Shown here: piece by piece, positions 43,873 through 56,752 of the stretch
Numbering within the stretch: the stretch's first letter is position 1
Layout: each line of letters opens with the position of its first letter
Assembly: GCF_023898315.1 (NCBI RefSeq)
Contig: NC_064616.1
Span: 540,135,602 to 540,199,601, forward strand
Direction of reading: 5' to 3'
Length of the DNA stretch: 64,000 bases
Source of the DNA: Schistocerca nitens
Lineage: Eukaryota > Arthropoda > Insecta > Orthoptera > Acrididae
Translations under genes and position numbers: made by a program
The notes under the pieces: model-generated
What the model was told of the DNA's origin: nothing
The model's input: the letters and a program-made list of their open reading frames with translations, nothing else
Databases searched by the model: none

Positions 43873-45118
43873 AACTACGTGATGAAAATTATCCGGACAC
43901 CTGGCTGAAAATGACTTACAAGTTCGTGGCGCCCTCCATCGGTAGTGCTGGATCTCAGTATGGTGTGGCCCCACTCGTAGCCTTGATCACAGTTTCCATT
44001 CTCGCAGGCACACGTTCATTCAGGTGCTTGAAGGTTTCTTGGAGAATAGCAGTCCGTTCTTCACGGAGTGCTTCACTGAGGAGAGGTATCGATGTCGGTC
44101 GGTGAAGACTGGCACGAAGTCGGCGTTCCAAAACAGCTCAGAGGTGTTCTGTAGGATACAGGTCAGGCCTCCGTGCAGGCCAGTCCATTACAGGGATGTT
44201 ATTGTCGTGTAACCACTCCGCCACAGGCCGTGCATTATGAACAGGTGTTCGATCGTGTTGAAAGATGCAATCGCCATCCACGACTTGCTCTTGAACAGTG
44301 GGAAGCAAGTAGGTGCTTAAAATATCATTGTAGGCCTGTGCTGTGATAGTGGCACGCAAAACAACAAGGGGTGCAAGCCCACTCCATGAAAAACACGACC
44401 ACACCATAATACCACCGCCTGCGAATTTTATTGTTGGCACTACACACTTAGGCAGATGACGTTCACCGGGCATTCGCCATACCCATACCCTGCCATAGGA
44501 TCGCCACATTGTGAAACGTGATTCGTCATTCACTCAACGTTTTTCCACTGTTCAATCATCCGATGTTTACGTTCCTTACTCCAAGCGAGGCGGCGTTTGG
44601 CATTTACTGGCGTGAATTGTGGCCTATGAGCAGCGCCTCGACCAAGAAATCCACGTTTTCTCACCTCCCGCCTAACTGGCATAGTACTTGCAGTGAATCC
44701 TGATGCAGTTTGCAATTCCTGTGTGACAGTCAAGATAGATGTCTGTCTATAACACATTACGACCCTCTTCAACAGTCAGCGGTCTCTGCCAGTGAACAGA
44801 CGAGGTCGGCCCGTACGTATTTGTGCTGTACGTTTCCTTTCACGCTTCCACTTCACTATCAGATCGGAATCAGTGGACTTACGGATGTTTAAGTATGTGG
44901 AAATATCACATACAGATGTATGATACAAGTAACACTCAATAACATGGCCACGTTCAAAGCCTATGAGTTCTGCAGAGCGCCCCGTTCTGCTCTCTCACGA
45001 TGTCTAATATCGACTGAGTTTGTGATATAGAGTATCTGGCAGTAGGGGGCAGCACAAAGCACCTGATATGAAGAACGTATGTTTTTGGGGGTATCCGGAT
45101 AGTTTTGATCACATAGCG
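43873..45118 (-). mobile_element. Tc1-like transposon, copy 2, complete ends
   Basis: 1246 bp, the same length as the copy at 10605-11850. Terminal inverted repeats lie at 43873-43899 and 45092-45118, imperfect (ATTATCCGGACA against ACTATCCGGATA). It is flanked by TA at 43871-43872 and 45119-45120. Confidence 0.93.
43966..44985 (-). pseudogene. Tc1-like transposase, inactivated (copy 2)
   Basis: Minus-strand transposase whose start codon has changed from ATG to ACG at 44985-44983. Downstream, GRPRLFTGRDR is followed by TGA where copy 1 has an arginine codon, consistent with CpG decay. A frameshift separates the 44530-44772 frame from the 44138-44533 frame. The catalytic blocks survive better than in copy 1: MNDESRFTMW, FQHDRTPVHN and DWPARRPDLYPTEHL are all present. 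A TGA follows that block where copy 1 has tryptophan. The C-terminus ends GATPY. Confidence 0.9.
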
Positions 45119-45120
45119 TA

Positions 45121-45366
45121 GGTCCCCTCATTAGGCTCTGATTTCTGGCCTTCAGGCTGATAACTCTATTTGGCATCTTGCCAGTCTTCCTCCGTACCTC
45201 TATCTCCCTTTCTTTTTGTCCCTTATCTTGCCTTCGTTGAACTTTCGTAGACCTTGGGGTTTGCTTCCTCTGGGTTTTGCGCCGTGTGGTACCTCTGATC
45301 TGCAGGCATTTTAACCTGTCTTGTCGGCGAAAAAGGGCAGATGACCTAGTAGTTATATCCCTTTAA
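45121..45366. repeat. Right half of the repeat split by Tc1-like copy 2
   Basis: Continuation of 43596-43870. Ends near GACCTAGTAGTTATATCCC, a style of ending seen in retroelement 3' regions. Family not identified. Confidence 0.35.
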
Positions 45367-47418
45367 TCATCCAATCAGTGCAGCACCTTAGTACCTTAAT
45401 AAACCATTTACCTTTTCATAATTCGTAACAGTCATTGTGAAATGACGCGATTTGTCAACCTCGTGAACTTTTGGTTTTTCAAATAGCTTGACACCAATAC
45501 CTGACTGCGTTCAGATGTAAATTCGATTTACTGAGTAACTTCAATGCCGTGATCGTGAGCCCACGGCTTTAATTTGATTTAGCGTAGTGTCAAAGAGTGC
45601 AGAATATAATAAAACAGATTACTAGGATTACTACCGATTGTTTTAGCCCTAGTGTCGATCAGTAGTCTTGTTTTAATAATCTGTGTTTTGAAATATCGAA
45701 ATATATACCAATTTTTCCCCCGGAAGATACAAGGGCCCGCACATTATTTTATAAAATGAAAAAAAATAATTTTTTGTCCACATCCTACAATTAGCAGAAT
45801 GTACACTTCGTATTTCTAATTAGAAGAGAAGAATAAATTTATCTCAGATGAGATTTAGGTTTGGATGGACTACAATAAATGCTTGCAACATTCCACTTAA
45901 TTCCTTTCTTGTTGGAGATGAAAAACTACAGACGCTGAAAAACAGAATTAGGTTTAAAAATGTTTCTCTCCCTAAGTTTGACTAATACGTGAGATGTTCA
46001 TTTTTAACGTTTTCACTTTTGTAGTGCTATGCAAGTACAGTACAATACCACATGCTTTAAGTAATTACATGCTTAAATCGACCCTATCTCTACTTTCAAA
46101 TAACTGTTTATAGCTCTTGCGAATTGAATTTATTTCGGGAGATTCATGTAATGACAGCAGAGCTAAGTGGAACTACGTTTGAATGGTTGCTTTTCTGGAT
46201 AATTCGATGACAAAAAACAATGAAGTTCTCCGCGTATCTAAGACGCTCACTTTTTTTTTTCTTTAACTCGAAGAAGAATGCGCCGATTCACTGTAGCCCC
46301 AAACACTGCAAAACAGGTAAATTAATTACTGTCAACTGCTGTGTTACATCATCACGGAGTTCAAACCAGTTTAAAGGATACGATCTATGCGTCACTGTCT
46401 GTTGCTGCAGAGTTCTTTCCCCGCTTTTTGGACTTGTCCGCAGCGCCAAGACATGCACACCCTTTCACAGCTGAACGGTCAAAATAAGACAGGTGCTGCC
46501 AGAGGTGTTGCGTCTCTATCCAATTAGTGCCATCTTTCAAAACAATTAATTCATAATTCTTCAGGTTTTGTTATAAAATTTTTGTATGTCTTCGAATTTT
46601 GAATGTCATAAATTTTGAAGAAAATCATGCCTTGGCCTGGCGCGTGGGGTGAACACACTCTTCAGAAGTGACGTAATGGCGACCAACTGCAGATGGCTAG
46701 TGACTGGTAATAACTACTTGTATATGACGAGCGATGGATCACAACAACGAGCACGCCACTACCTGCATTTCTCTATTCTGTCAGTATTACTTCGGCTGTC
46801 AAAGAAAGCTATATGTCTACACCCACGGGCTATTTTGTGCAGGAAGAAAAGCTGATGAAGGAATCCGACTGGAGCATACACCATTTTATTCTGACTTAAC
46901 CTACTCTTTTCTCCATAATGTTGGGATATCACTGTTACTATCTGGGATACAGTGAGTGCTTTCAGTAACACTAATTAGGTCTCTGTGTTTTTCATGCATT
47001 GCCTAAGCTATTTAAGACAAATAAATATCAACCAGATTGGATCCTTAGGAAATGACAATGGCCAATATCCTTCTGCATCTTTGCACTCTCAAGGTCCCAG
47101 TATCAAAGTAGTTTTGATTATTCTCTCTTTCTTCCCTTCAGAAAACCCTCACACATATATTCTCTCTCATTTTCTGTATCTGTGTAAAAGGATAAATAAA
47201 AATTTAGCACGCTTCTGAAGGGAAGGGTTGGAACCATGTGAATTTTCCATAATGATTACAATGTGAGTGCATTTACAGGTGCTCCCAGTAATGACGCCAT
47301 AGCAGTTTGTGTTAGCTATCTTATTGCCTACCTTGATGTGCTTAATTTTTCAGTGATAAGGTGTTTATAAAAATGCTTCCAGGTGAACACATGAATGAAA
47401 AATAAGAAAGAAACATTA
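45367..47418. other. Unassigned sequence
   Basis: About 2 kb without a supported gene. Frames at 46220-46474, 46649-46855 and 46734-46955 are short, overlapping and motif-free. The composition is AT-rich. Confidence 0.4.
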
Positions 47419-47640
47419 GAGTTTAATGTTCTATCGAAAGCGAGGTCACTAGAGACTAGTAGATCGATGGTTTTTCTTAGGGATGGGGAAGGAAATTGGC
47501 CGTGGCCTTTCAAAGGAATTATACCTGCATTTGTCTGTAGTGATTTAGGAAAACATAAATCTTAGAGACCAGACGAGGATTTCAACCATCAGTAACATGG
47601 ACGTGAGTCCATTGTGCTAACCATTGTGGTACTTCACTCA
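47419..47640 (-). mobile_element. SINE-B copy, near full length
   Basis: Minus-strand SINE-B retaining the tRNA-like head at its right end (GTTAGCACAATGGACTC read on the minus strand). The body (GGATGGGGAAGGAAATTGGC) and GTTTAATGTTCTATCG tail are diverged. It is the most complete SINE-B copy in the window. Confidence 0.85.
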
Positions 47641-48562
47641 TTGTGAACTTCTGACGATCCTCTCTAATAACAATAATGTAAGTGAGGCTGCCAATTATTT
47701 TGATTCTCTCTCTCAATCGACTTTCATTATGACCATAAGGATAAATTAATATACTATAAAAGCATCAAAACAGTCTCCTTATAGTACAAAGCAACGTCAA
47801 TTGCTATTGTGAGCTATGGGTTCAGTGGAAGGGTTAATAAATACCGATAGGTAAAGACAGCACAGGCTCGCAAGCAAGCACAGAGAAATGTACTCCCGCA
47901 GCTGACAAGGGTAATGCAGACACGGACTGAGGTGGTGCTGGTGGTGCTACGGTTATTACCACTGGAACTAGCAATGACGAAATGAGATACACAAGCTTTG
48001 TTCAAGAATGGAGAATATGATATGGTAAAGAACATACTGGGCTCAAGAGCCACTTAAAACAAGGAAATACAAGCATACATTGATAGAGAATGGAAAGAAA
48101 CCTGGGACCAGATAGAAACAGGGTGGAGAACCTACTAGTTCTTTCCCAACATAAAAAGAAGGCTCAAGAATATCATACTTCTTTCTGACCAAGGAAGCTA
48201 TATATTACCTTTCCGGATATGATCCACATGCCAGTTACTAACTAAAAATATGGCAACATACCACAGATATTGAACGATACACTTGTTTATAACATGGTAA
48301 GGAATGTTGAGCTTTGGCACAAATTGGACTTGCTGACAGCTAAAATAGCTTTCGATCTGTATGCCTACATGACCTAGACAGACAATTAAGAAGGAGCCAT
48401 ACCTCATGATAACGAGAGCACACAACAGGAGAACATAATGCCCAGTATACTGACTCATGTGAAATTATGTTAAGATTTTATGTGTGCAATATTTGGCGTG
48501 TTCTTACACCTAGTTCGAAGACTAAAGGAAAATGACAAATAAATAATATATAAATTCATCAT
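47641..48562. other. Unassigned sequence
   Basis: No supported gene. Minus frames at 47814-48053 and 48198-48458 have no recognisable domain. Confidence 0.4.
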
Positions 48563-49112
48563 TGTTGTGGTGGTCTTTAGTCTGAAGAACCCTTGGCATC
48601 TATCTCAGGCAGGATCTGCATCTGTACATAACTAATTGAAACTGTATCTAATTGAACCTGCTTATAAAGTCATGCCTGAGGTCTCCTCTACAATTGGTAA
48701 CCCCCTTCTTCCCTCAATCTTCAGAGTCAGTGATAAAACCAGTACTTCATCTTTCAGGATGGGTCCTATCAGCTTTACCCTACTTGTAGTCATGTTGTGC
48801 CACAAATTTCTTTTTATCCTGATTGATTTCAGTGTCTCTTCAGTAGGCATCTAGCCTATTCATGTAACCTTCAGCAGTCTTCTGTAGCAACACATTTAAA
48901 AGATAATCTTCTTGTCTGAACTATTTATAATCGATATTTCACTTACATGCACTGACACGCCCCCGAAAAATACGTCCAGAGAAAATTTCCTAACAGCTAC
49001 ATACATTGGATACTAACAAATTTCTGTTTCCCGGAATGGGTTTTCTTGCTGGTGTAAGTCTGCATATTACATCCTCTCTGCCTCTACCGTCATAGTCTAT
49101 TTTGTCACTGTA
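48563..49112 (-). pseudogene. RTE-like LINE fragment
   Basis: Minus-strand decayed copy of the 3' part of the LINE at 14704-17095. The left end (GTTGTGGTGGTCTTTAGTCTG) is the reverse complement of its terminus. Further right come the equivalents of its LWHNL block near 48790 and the region near 16580 of the reference copy at its right end. Many substitutions and indels are present. Confidence 0.8.
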
Positions 49113-49321
49113 ACGTAACGACTATGTGGACGAGTTATAGGCAAACGTGCGCGGCTAGACACTATGACAACATGGAGCCACTGTTTTTAAACTAAGCTGA
49201 GCATAGCCAAGGCACCTAAGGTACGAGACGTCACAGGTAAAGATGCAGTTAATTAGCGCCAATGGGCTTCTGTATGGAATAGCAAATGCACTCTACAGTA
49301 ACTGTAAAGGACCGTCACATC

Positions 49322-49521
49322 GCCGGCCGGAGTGGCCGTGCGGTTCTAGGCGCTGCAGTCTAGAACCGAGCGACCGCTACGGTCGCAGGCTCGAATCCTG
49401 CCTCGGGTATGGATGTGTGTGATATCCTTAGATTAGTTAGGTTTAATTAGTTCTAAGTTCTAGGCGACTGATGACCTCAGAAGTTAAGTCGCATATTGCT
49501 CAGAGCCATTTGAACCATTCT
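49322..49521 (+). mobile_element. SINE-A copy, full length, 12-bp TSD
   Basis: Plus-strand SINE-A with exact ends. The perfect duplication GACCGTCACATC lies at 49310-49321 and 49522-49533. Confidence 0.95.
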
Positions 49522-49559
49522 GACCGTCACATCACCAAAATGGCATAACACATCTAGTG

Positions 49560-52500
49560 TTTGCAGTTTCTCATATCCTAACCTGGAATAATTCCCTCAG
49601 AAACTCTGTTTTATTTCAACTACGTAGAATTACATTTCTCTTACTTTTACAGTTACTACTTCATATCTAAGGATTCATCTATTGAGTAGAAGGAATTGTC
49701 ATTCAGAAATTATTTTAATTTGCCTTTAAATGTTGGTTGGCTATCTGTTTGTCGTTGAATACTATTTGGCAAATGACGAAAGATTTTTGTGGCAACATAA
49801 TTCACGGCTTTCTGTGCCAAAGTGAGATTTCATCCAGAATAGAAAAGATCAACCTTTCTTCTACTGTTCTAGCTATGCATTTCGCTGCTATTTTTGAACT
49901 GAAATGGGCTATTAATGTTAAATTTCATAAGTGAATATATGTATTGCGATGGTGAATATCCAGAGTTGCTTAGTAAATGTCGGCAAGGTGATCTTGGGTG
50001 CGCTCCAGCTATTATTCTGAATACACGGTTTTGTCCAATGAATATTTTCTCTCTTAATGACGAATTGTCTGAAAATGTGATGCCATATGAATGCAGTGAA
50101 TGAAAATATGCGTAGTAGGCTAATTTACCGATATGTTTATCACCAAAATTTACTATAACCATAATGGCATAAGTAGCTGAAACTAACCGTTTCAGCAGAC
50201 CATCGATGTGTTTCTTCCAATTCATTTTCTCATCAATGCACACACCCAGAAAATTTGAGTATTCTGCCATAGCAACAGACTTCTGTCCATAGTCAATATT
50301 TATCCGTGGTGTTATGCCATTTACTTTACAGAGTTGTATAAACCGTGTTTCCTCTAAATTTAGTTAGAGTCCATTTGCAGAGAACCACCTAATGAGTCTC
50401 TGAAAAAATTTATTAGCAAATTTCTCAGCTGATTCTTGCTTGTTGGTTTGGGAATTATTATTGTACTTGCCTCATAAGCAAAAAGAAGTAGCTTTGCATC
50501 TTCAGGAATAGAGAGAGGCAAATCGTTGATATATATTAAGAACAGTAAGGGACAAAAGACTGAACGCTGCGGGATGCCATTCTTGATACCTCCTGAGTTA
50601 GAGGACACTGTTCGTTTTATCAGACTATCTGTACTGTTAATTTCAACCTTCTGCATTCTTCCATTTAAGTATGAATTACGCTATTTGTGCATTGTCCCAC
50701 TCATACCACAATAGTTAAGCTTATCTAGAAGAATTTCAAGATTAACACAATCAAAAGCCTTTGAGAGATCGCAAAATATCCCAATAGCTGACTTTCGGTT
50801 ATTCAGTGAATTTAATACTTGTTTAGTGAAAGCAATTACAGCATTCTCTCTTGAGAAGCCTTCCAGAAAACCAAATTGATATTTTGTTAGTACTTCAATT
50901 TTACACATATGTGATGCTACTCTTGAATACATTACTGTTCCAAGAACTTTTGATATAGCTGTCAGAGGTGAGATTTAACTGTAGCTGATAGCATCAGATC
51001 AACCCCCTTTCTCATTCAACGTTTTAACAACAGCGTATTTCAGTCTATCTGGAAAAATGCCCTGTTTCAGTGAGCTACTACATATGAGGCTCAGAATCCT
51101 ACTTATATGTTGGGAAAAAGCTTTTAGTACTCTGTTGGAAATGCCATCAGTTACATGTGAGGTTTTACTTTTGAGTCAGTTTATTATTTCGTTAATATCA
51201 GAAGGAGAGGTGGGTTGAATTTCAGTTTTATCAAACTGCATAGGTAGTGCCTCTTCCTTATACTGGCTAGCATTTTCTATTGAATAAATGGATCCTATTT
51301 TCTCTATGACACTTAATAATTATTATTAAAATGTTTTCTACCTCTGACTTCTTGATTACCAACTTTTCATTGTGTTTGATAGAATACAGTCTTCTTGTGC
51401 TCCCAGATTCCCTGTTTTCCTTTTAACAATATTCCAAATTGTTTTAATTTTATTATCATATATGCTAATCTCAGACCTCTTGCTCATACTTCTTTACTCT
51501 TTAATAAATTTCCTTTATACAGTGCAGCGGTTTTTATAATTACACTCCTATAAGACATATTTTCCTTTCCTGTTTACAATATATTTTTATCCCTTTAGTA
51601 AGCCATTGCTTTTTAAAAGGTTTCTTACAATTACATTTCACAGTTTTCTTAGGGAAACTGATTTCAAATATACTCACAAAGGTATAATTAAATACGTTGA
51701 ATTTTTAATTTCCCTGTACACCTCGTCCCAGTCCAATTGTTGGAAGCTTTCCCTAGATTTTTGAAACGTTTAATCGTTCATTGGATGGACTATTCTGGAG
51801 GACTGTTTTGCATTATTGTATGGAGCTGTATCATATGCTGTAACTACCTGTGCATCATGATCAGACAGCGTATACTTCACAGGAAAAGTTTTTATTTCAT
51901 TAAATTTATCTCGGTCTATGAACACATTATCTATCAGTGTGCTGCTTTCCTGCACCACCCGAGTAGGAAAATCAATAACAACTGATGTCAAATTGAAAGA
52001 ACCAAGTAATACTTCAAAGTCAAGCTTTCTGTCAGACTCTTTTAGAAAATCTACATTGGAACTCCACGAACAATAATTTGCTGTCCTGTGTCTGACAGAT
52101 AGTAAAACAAAGAATCCAAGCTTTTCAAAAATAGTTTCAAATTTCCAAATGGGGACCTATTCATCTCTACAATTATAAAAGTGCCATTATTTAGTTGAAG
52201 CTCACATGCACATGCTTCTATAAGTTGCTCTGCATAAAATATATTAGTCTCCACATTTTTCTCACTATGACAGATTTTACATATATGGCAACTTGTCCTC
52301 TCCCTATAGTGGCTCTACTTAAACGTGCTGAAAGCTTATATTCACCGACACTTACTATTCCCATACTTGTGACTATATGATGTCCAGACAGGCACAGTAC
52401 ATCTATTTCACCCTTAGTTTCTAAATCTCCTAAACAAACCAGTAGCTCATCTACTTGGTATTTTAATCCCCTGATATTCTGATGCAACATACTAACATTA

Positions 52501-53600
52501 TTTTTCACTGTACTGTTATGTGAATCTTGTGACATACTAACATTGTTTTTCGCTGTACTGTTATGAGAATCTTGTGGTATTTTCACATCTCTGGTACCAG
52601 CCTGTCTGAACTTCTCATTAAGCTTAATTTCAATCAATGTAGTATGATTTTACACTGATTTTAGCCTACAAAAATACTCCCATGAGTTTCAGTGCCGCCC
52701 TTAAATGTTTTGCTACCTTCCCAGCCTGTTTACCCTTCACTTTCCTATTGCGATACAGGCCTTGTCTTGTGAAGTACTCCCAACCAATATCATCAGCAGG
52801 AACCAAAACTATGCATGACATAGTATCCACCTGAAGCAACTGACCCAGCTCCATATTGACCCTCCTCACAAAGTGGTTCAATTGGGATCAACCACACCAC
52901 ATGAAAGCAGGAACCAGATCAACATTTTTATAGTTCGCTGCTGATATTTTTACCAATTCACACTCAACATTGGACCCCTGATCCCTATCAATACTGTTTC
53001 CAGCTCCACCCACTACCACAACATGATCCTCCTTTGTAAAACCCTTGCACAATGATTCTGCATACTCTACCACTTGGCTCAGCCATGCACTAGGCTTGAA
53101 AATACTTGTGACCTGGTACCTGTCAGCTTTTCTTACACAATCTAGCCCACACTTCTTCCATGGCTACTACCTAACAACAGAACGTTCCTCCTGCTTCCTA
53201 CTCTTTTGGAACAGTAGGTTTCCTAGTGAAATTCTGTTGAGTGCTGACTACCATTACACCCACTTGAGCCTCTTCCTAAGTTAACTGAGGTAGCAAAGCC
53301 AATATATTGTTTGTTCCAATGCTGAAACTGTCAGATACTGTCTTCTTTCTGTGGCCCCCGTTCCTTGCTACCAGTTCCCACCTGTCTTCACCCTTCTCCC
53401 ACTTTAACCATATCAGTTCATCCCTACGACTATATAGTTCAGTCTGAAGGCCCGTAATCCGCTTTCCTATTCCGCTATCTTCCTATCCCTTGAACGTAAT
53501 CTGCAATACCATGGAAGAGACCCATTTACATCCCCGATTCCCCTGCCACTACTTCACCCAAATGCACCCATCTGCCACAACATTGATAACAGAAGGCAGA
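49560..53600 (-). pseudogene. CR1-C LINE, nearly full length but decayed
   Basis: Minus-strand non-LTR retrotransposon of the CR1/Daphne type, read from the right. An ORF1-like part carries an SGNH/esterase-like domain (DHVVVVGGAGNSIDRDQ near 53010, VRRVNMELGQLL and TRQGLYRNRKVKGKQ at 52666-52881). An APE-type endonuclease begins LHQNIRGLKYQVDELL near 52490 and has G for the catalytic E in LCLSGHH. The reverse transcriptase contains GIFCDLSKAFDCVN near 50780 and VFCPLLFLIYINDLP near 50560; its catalytic YADD has become AYEA. A C-terminal region lies at 49869-50270 (NWKKHIDGLLKRLVSATYA). A 45-bp in-frame duplication (PQDSHNSTAKNNVSM, then SQDSHNSTVKNNVSM) lies just before the endonuclease. Stops and frameshifts make it inactive. 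Confidence 0.82.
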
Positions 53601-54135
53601 AGTTTTCTAAGTTAATAGTTTTAAATAGACATTTAATATCACAGTCGTCTGTATGTCAAGTTTTGGTTCACTTAAAGCATGTCAAAACATTTTTAAGAAC
53701 AGAATTGTATATATTCACTTTTACAGAATTCTGTAAGTGTATTGTAAATCTATATATCAATAGTTTTAATAACACAATAAGAAAATGGCCATTGTTACGT
53801 GGGTGACAGAGTCAAAGCAAGTTACAACGTAAATTTTTTCGAATCAATTAAGTGAAATTTTACGACAGTGAACAGTACACATGTGTTTGTCGGAATTAAT
53901 TTATTTTCCAAAATTATGAAGTAGAGCGAAAATTAACCAAAAATTTGTGTACATTTTCTTTATTTGACTGCGTACCCAATATCTAAAATGCATGCATAAC
54001 AATGTTACTTGGCCTGTAGTAATGTATGTTTCAACAATAACGCAAACAACGAAGAAAGAGGCCAGGTAATAATTACTGAAATGCCTGTTAACTGCAGCCT
54101 TAACTAAATCTTTGTATCTACATGACTGCTCTGCG
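53601..54135. other. Unassigned sequence
   Basis: AT-rich, no gene. The minus frame at 53901-54143 is hydrophobic and has no family motif. Confidence 0.4.
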
Positions 54136-54215
54136 GTACACACTTAAGTGCTTATCAGAAGGTTCAACAAGGCATCTGCAGACTACTTCTCTATCGTTCC
54201 ACTCTCACACAGCAA
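54136..54215 (-). pseudogene. CR1-A LINE 3'-end fragment
   Basis: About 80 bp matching the 3' end of the CR1-A family on the minus strand (CACTTAAGTGCTTATCAGA, then CTATCGTTCCACTCTC), as in 58530-58600. It supplies the first 22 or so codons of the open frame at 54148, which are therefore not part of the next element's protein. Confidence 0.6.
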
Positions 54216-56290
54216 GCAGAAACTCCATGCAGTTGAATTATTGCTTCACTGCAAGTTTAAACGCAGCCATAACCTCTGTGACAAACAGAAGCTAAACGAT
54301 GTCAAAGTTAGCGTAAGGAGGGCTATGCGTGAAGCGTTCAGTGAATTAGAAAGTAAAATTCTATGTACCGACTTGACAGAAAATAGTAGGAAGTTCTGGT
54401 ATTACGTTAAATCAGTAAGTGGCTCGAAACAGAATATCCAGACACTCCGGGATGATGATGGCATTGAAACAGAGGATGACAAATGTAAAGCTGAAATACT
54501 AAACACCTTTTTCCAAAGCTGTTTCACCGAGGAAGACCGCACTGCAGTTCCTTCTGTAAGTCTCAGCACGAACGAAAAAATGGCTGACATCGAAATAAGT
54601 GTCCAAGGAATAGAAAAGCAACTGAAATCACTCAACAGAGGAAAGTCCACTGGACCTGACGGGTTACTAATTCGATTCTACTCAGAGTACGCGAAAGAAC
54701 TTGCCACCTTTCTAACAGCCGTGTACCGCAAGTCTCTAGAGGAACGGAAGGTCCCAAATGATTGGAAAAGAGCACAGATAGTCCCAGTTTTCAACAAGGG
54801 TCGTCGAGCAGATGCGTAAAACTATAGGCCTATATCTCTGACGTGGATTTTTTAAGAACATGTTTTATGCTCGGGTATCATGTCATTTCTGGAAACCCAG
54901 AATGTACTCCGTAGGAATCAACATGGATTCCGGAAACAGCGATCGTGTGAGACCCAACTCGCGTTATTTGTTCATGAGACCCAGAAAATATTACATACAG
55001 GCTCCCAGGTAGATGCCATTTTCCTTTACTTCAGGAAGGCGTTCGGTACACTTCCGCACGGTCGCCTGATAAACAAAGTAAGAGCGCATGGAATATCAGT
55101 CCAGCTGTGTGGCGGGATTGAAGAGTTTTTAGCAAACAGAACACAGTATGATGTCTACAGACGTTAAAGTAACCTCTGGCATGCCACAGGGGAATGTTAT
55201 GGGACCATTGCTTTTCAAAATATATATATAAATGACCTAGTATATAGTGTCGGAAGTTCCATGGGGCTTTCCGCGGATGATGCTGTAGTATACAGAGAAG
55301 TTGCAGCATTAGAAAATTGCAGTGAAATGCAGGAAGATCTGCCGCGGATAGGCACTTGGTGCAGGGAGTGGCAACTGACCCTTAACATAGACAAATATAA
55401 TGTATGGCAATTACATAGAAAGAAGGATATTTGTTGTATGATTATATGATAGTGGAACAAACACTGGTAACAGTTACTTCTGTAAAATATCTGGGAGTAT
55501 GCGTGCGGAACGATTTGAAGTGGAATGATCATATAAAATGAATTGTTGGTAAGGAGGGTGTCAGGTTGAGATTCATTGGGAGAGTCCTAAAATGTAGTCC
55601 ATCAACAAAGGAGGTGGCTTACAAAACACTCGTTCGACCTATACTTGAGTATTGCTCATCAGTGTGGGATCCGTACCAGGTCGGGTTGACAGAGGTCGTA
55701 GAGAAGATCTAAAGAAGAGCGGCGCGTTTCGTCACATGGTTAATTGGTAAGCGTGATAGTTTTACGGAGATGTATAGCAAACTCAAGTGGCAGTCTCTGT
55801 AAGAGAGGCGCTCTGCATCGCGGTGTAGCTTTCTGTCCTCGTTTCCAGAGATTTCGTTTCTGGATGAGGTATCGAATATATTGCTTCCTCCAATTTATAC
55901 CTCCCGAGGAGATCACGAATGTAAAATTAGAGAGATTCGAGCGCGCACGGAGGCTTTCCGGCAGTCGTTCCTCCCGCGAACCATACGCGACTGGAACAGG
56001 AAAAGGGGCCGGCCGGAGTGGCGGTGCGGTTGTAGGCGCTGCAGTCTGGAACCGAGCGACAACTACGGTCGCAGGTTCCAATCCTGCCTCGGGCATGGAT
56101 GTGTGTGATGTCCTTAGGTTAGTTAGGTTTAATTAGTTCTAAGTTGTAGGCGACTGCTGACCTCAGAAATTAAGTCGCATAGTGCTCAGAACCATTTGAG
56201 CCATTTTGAACAGGAAAGGGTGGTAATGGCAGTGACACGTAAAGTGCCCTCCGCCAGACACCATTGGGTGGCTTGCGCAGTATAAATGTA
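54216..56290 (+). pseudogene. CR1-B LINE, 5'-truncated and frameshifted
   Basis: Plus-strand LINE. The first frame (to 54819) covers the linker before and the start of the reverse transcriptase (LNRGKSTGPDGLLIRFY, NDWKRAQIVPVF) and ends at a stop in the NYRPISL block. Further frames give QHGFRKQRSCETQLALF (near 54920), IFLYFRKAFGTLPHGRL (near 55020), GLSADDAVVYREV (near 55263; A for F or Y before ADD is unusual) and WDPYQVGL-like text near 55670. The 3' end has coding for SFPRTIRDWN-type residues near 55975, then, after a SINE, CCCTCCGCCAGACACC and a GTAGGTGTAGATGTA tail. It shares its 3' half with 59301-60394. Confidence 0.85.
56008..56207 (+). mobile_element. SINE-A copy inside CR1-B, 13-bp TSD
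   Basis: Plus-strand full-length SINE-A inserted just before the end of the CR1-B element. Flanks GAACAGGAAAAGGG (55994-56007) and GAACAGGAAAGGG (56208-56220) differ by one A. Confidence 0.93.
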
Positions 56291-56294
56291 GGTG

Positions 56295-56752
56295 TAGATG
56301 TATTCCGTGCGAGCTCTGGTTTCTTTTACTATATTACGATGATCATTTCTCTCTACATAGGTTGGCATCAACAAAACAATTTTGCTTTCGGAGGAGAAAG
56401 AAGGTGATTCAATTTTCATGGACAGATCTCGCAGCACTGAAAATCGCCTTCGTTTTAAAGTTTTCCATCGTAGCTCGTTTCTCATATACGTGATAATTTC
56501 TCCATTATTACACAACAGTAAAAAATTAGTTCCCCTCTTCGAGGATTTTTGTGGCCAATCAATAGTCTGTGGTAAGGATCCTATACTGCACAGCAATACT
56601 CTATTAGAAGACAGACAATGGAAGTGTTGGCATTCTCTTCATTAAATCTGTTGCACTTTCTAAGTATTCTGCCGATGAAACACAGTCTTTGGTTCGCATT
56701 CCCCAAAACCTTAACTATATGATCTTTCATATTTATGTTGTTCATGACTGTA
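56295..56752 (-). pseudogene. CR1-A LINE 3' fragment
   Basis: Minus-strand fragment of the C-terminal region downstream of the reverse transcriptase: MKDHIVKVLGNANQRLCFIG, then RELRWKTLKRRRF-like text (NELRWKTLKRRRFSVLRDL), then PTYVERNDHRN. It parallels 61410-61830 of the plus-strand copy. Its 3' end was lost or joined at 56295 to the CR1-B tail. Confidence 0.82.

Noticed and set aside
55740..56136. Two overlapping frames of 118 and 130 codons on opposite strands
   Set aside because: Both cross the junction between the CR1-B element and the SINE-A at 56008-56207. The shared MPEAGFEPATV-like text is antisense SINE-A and recurs at 1466 and 30794-31108.
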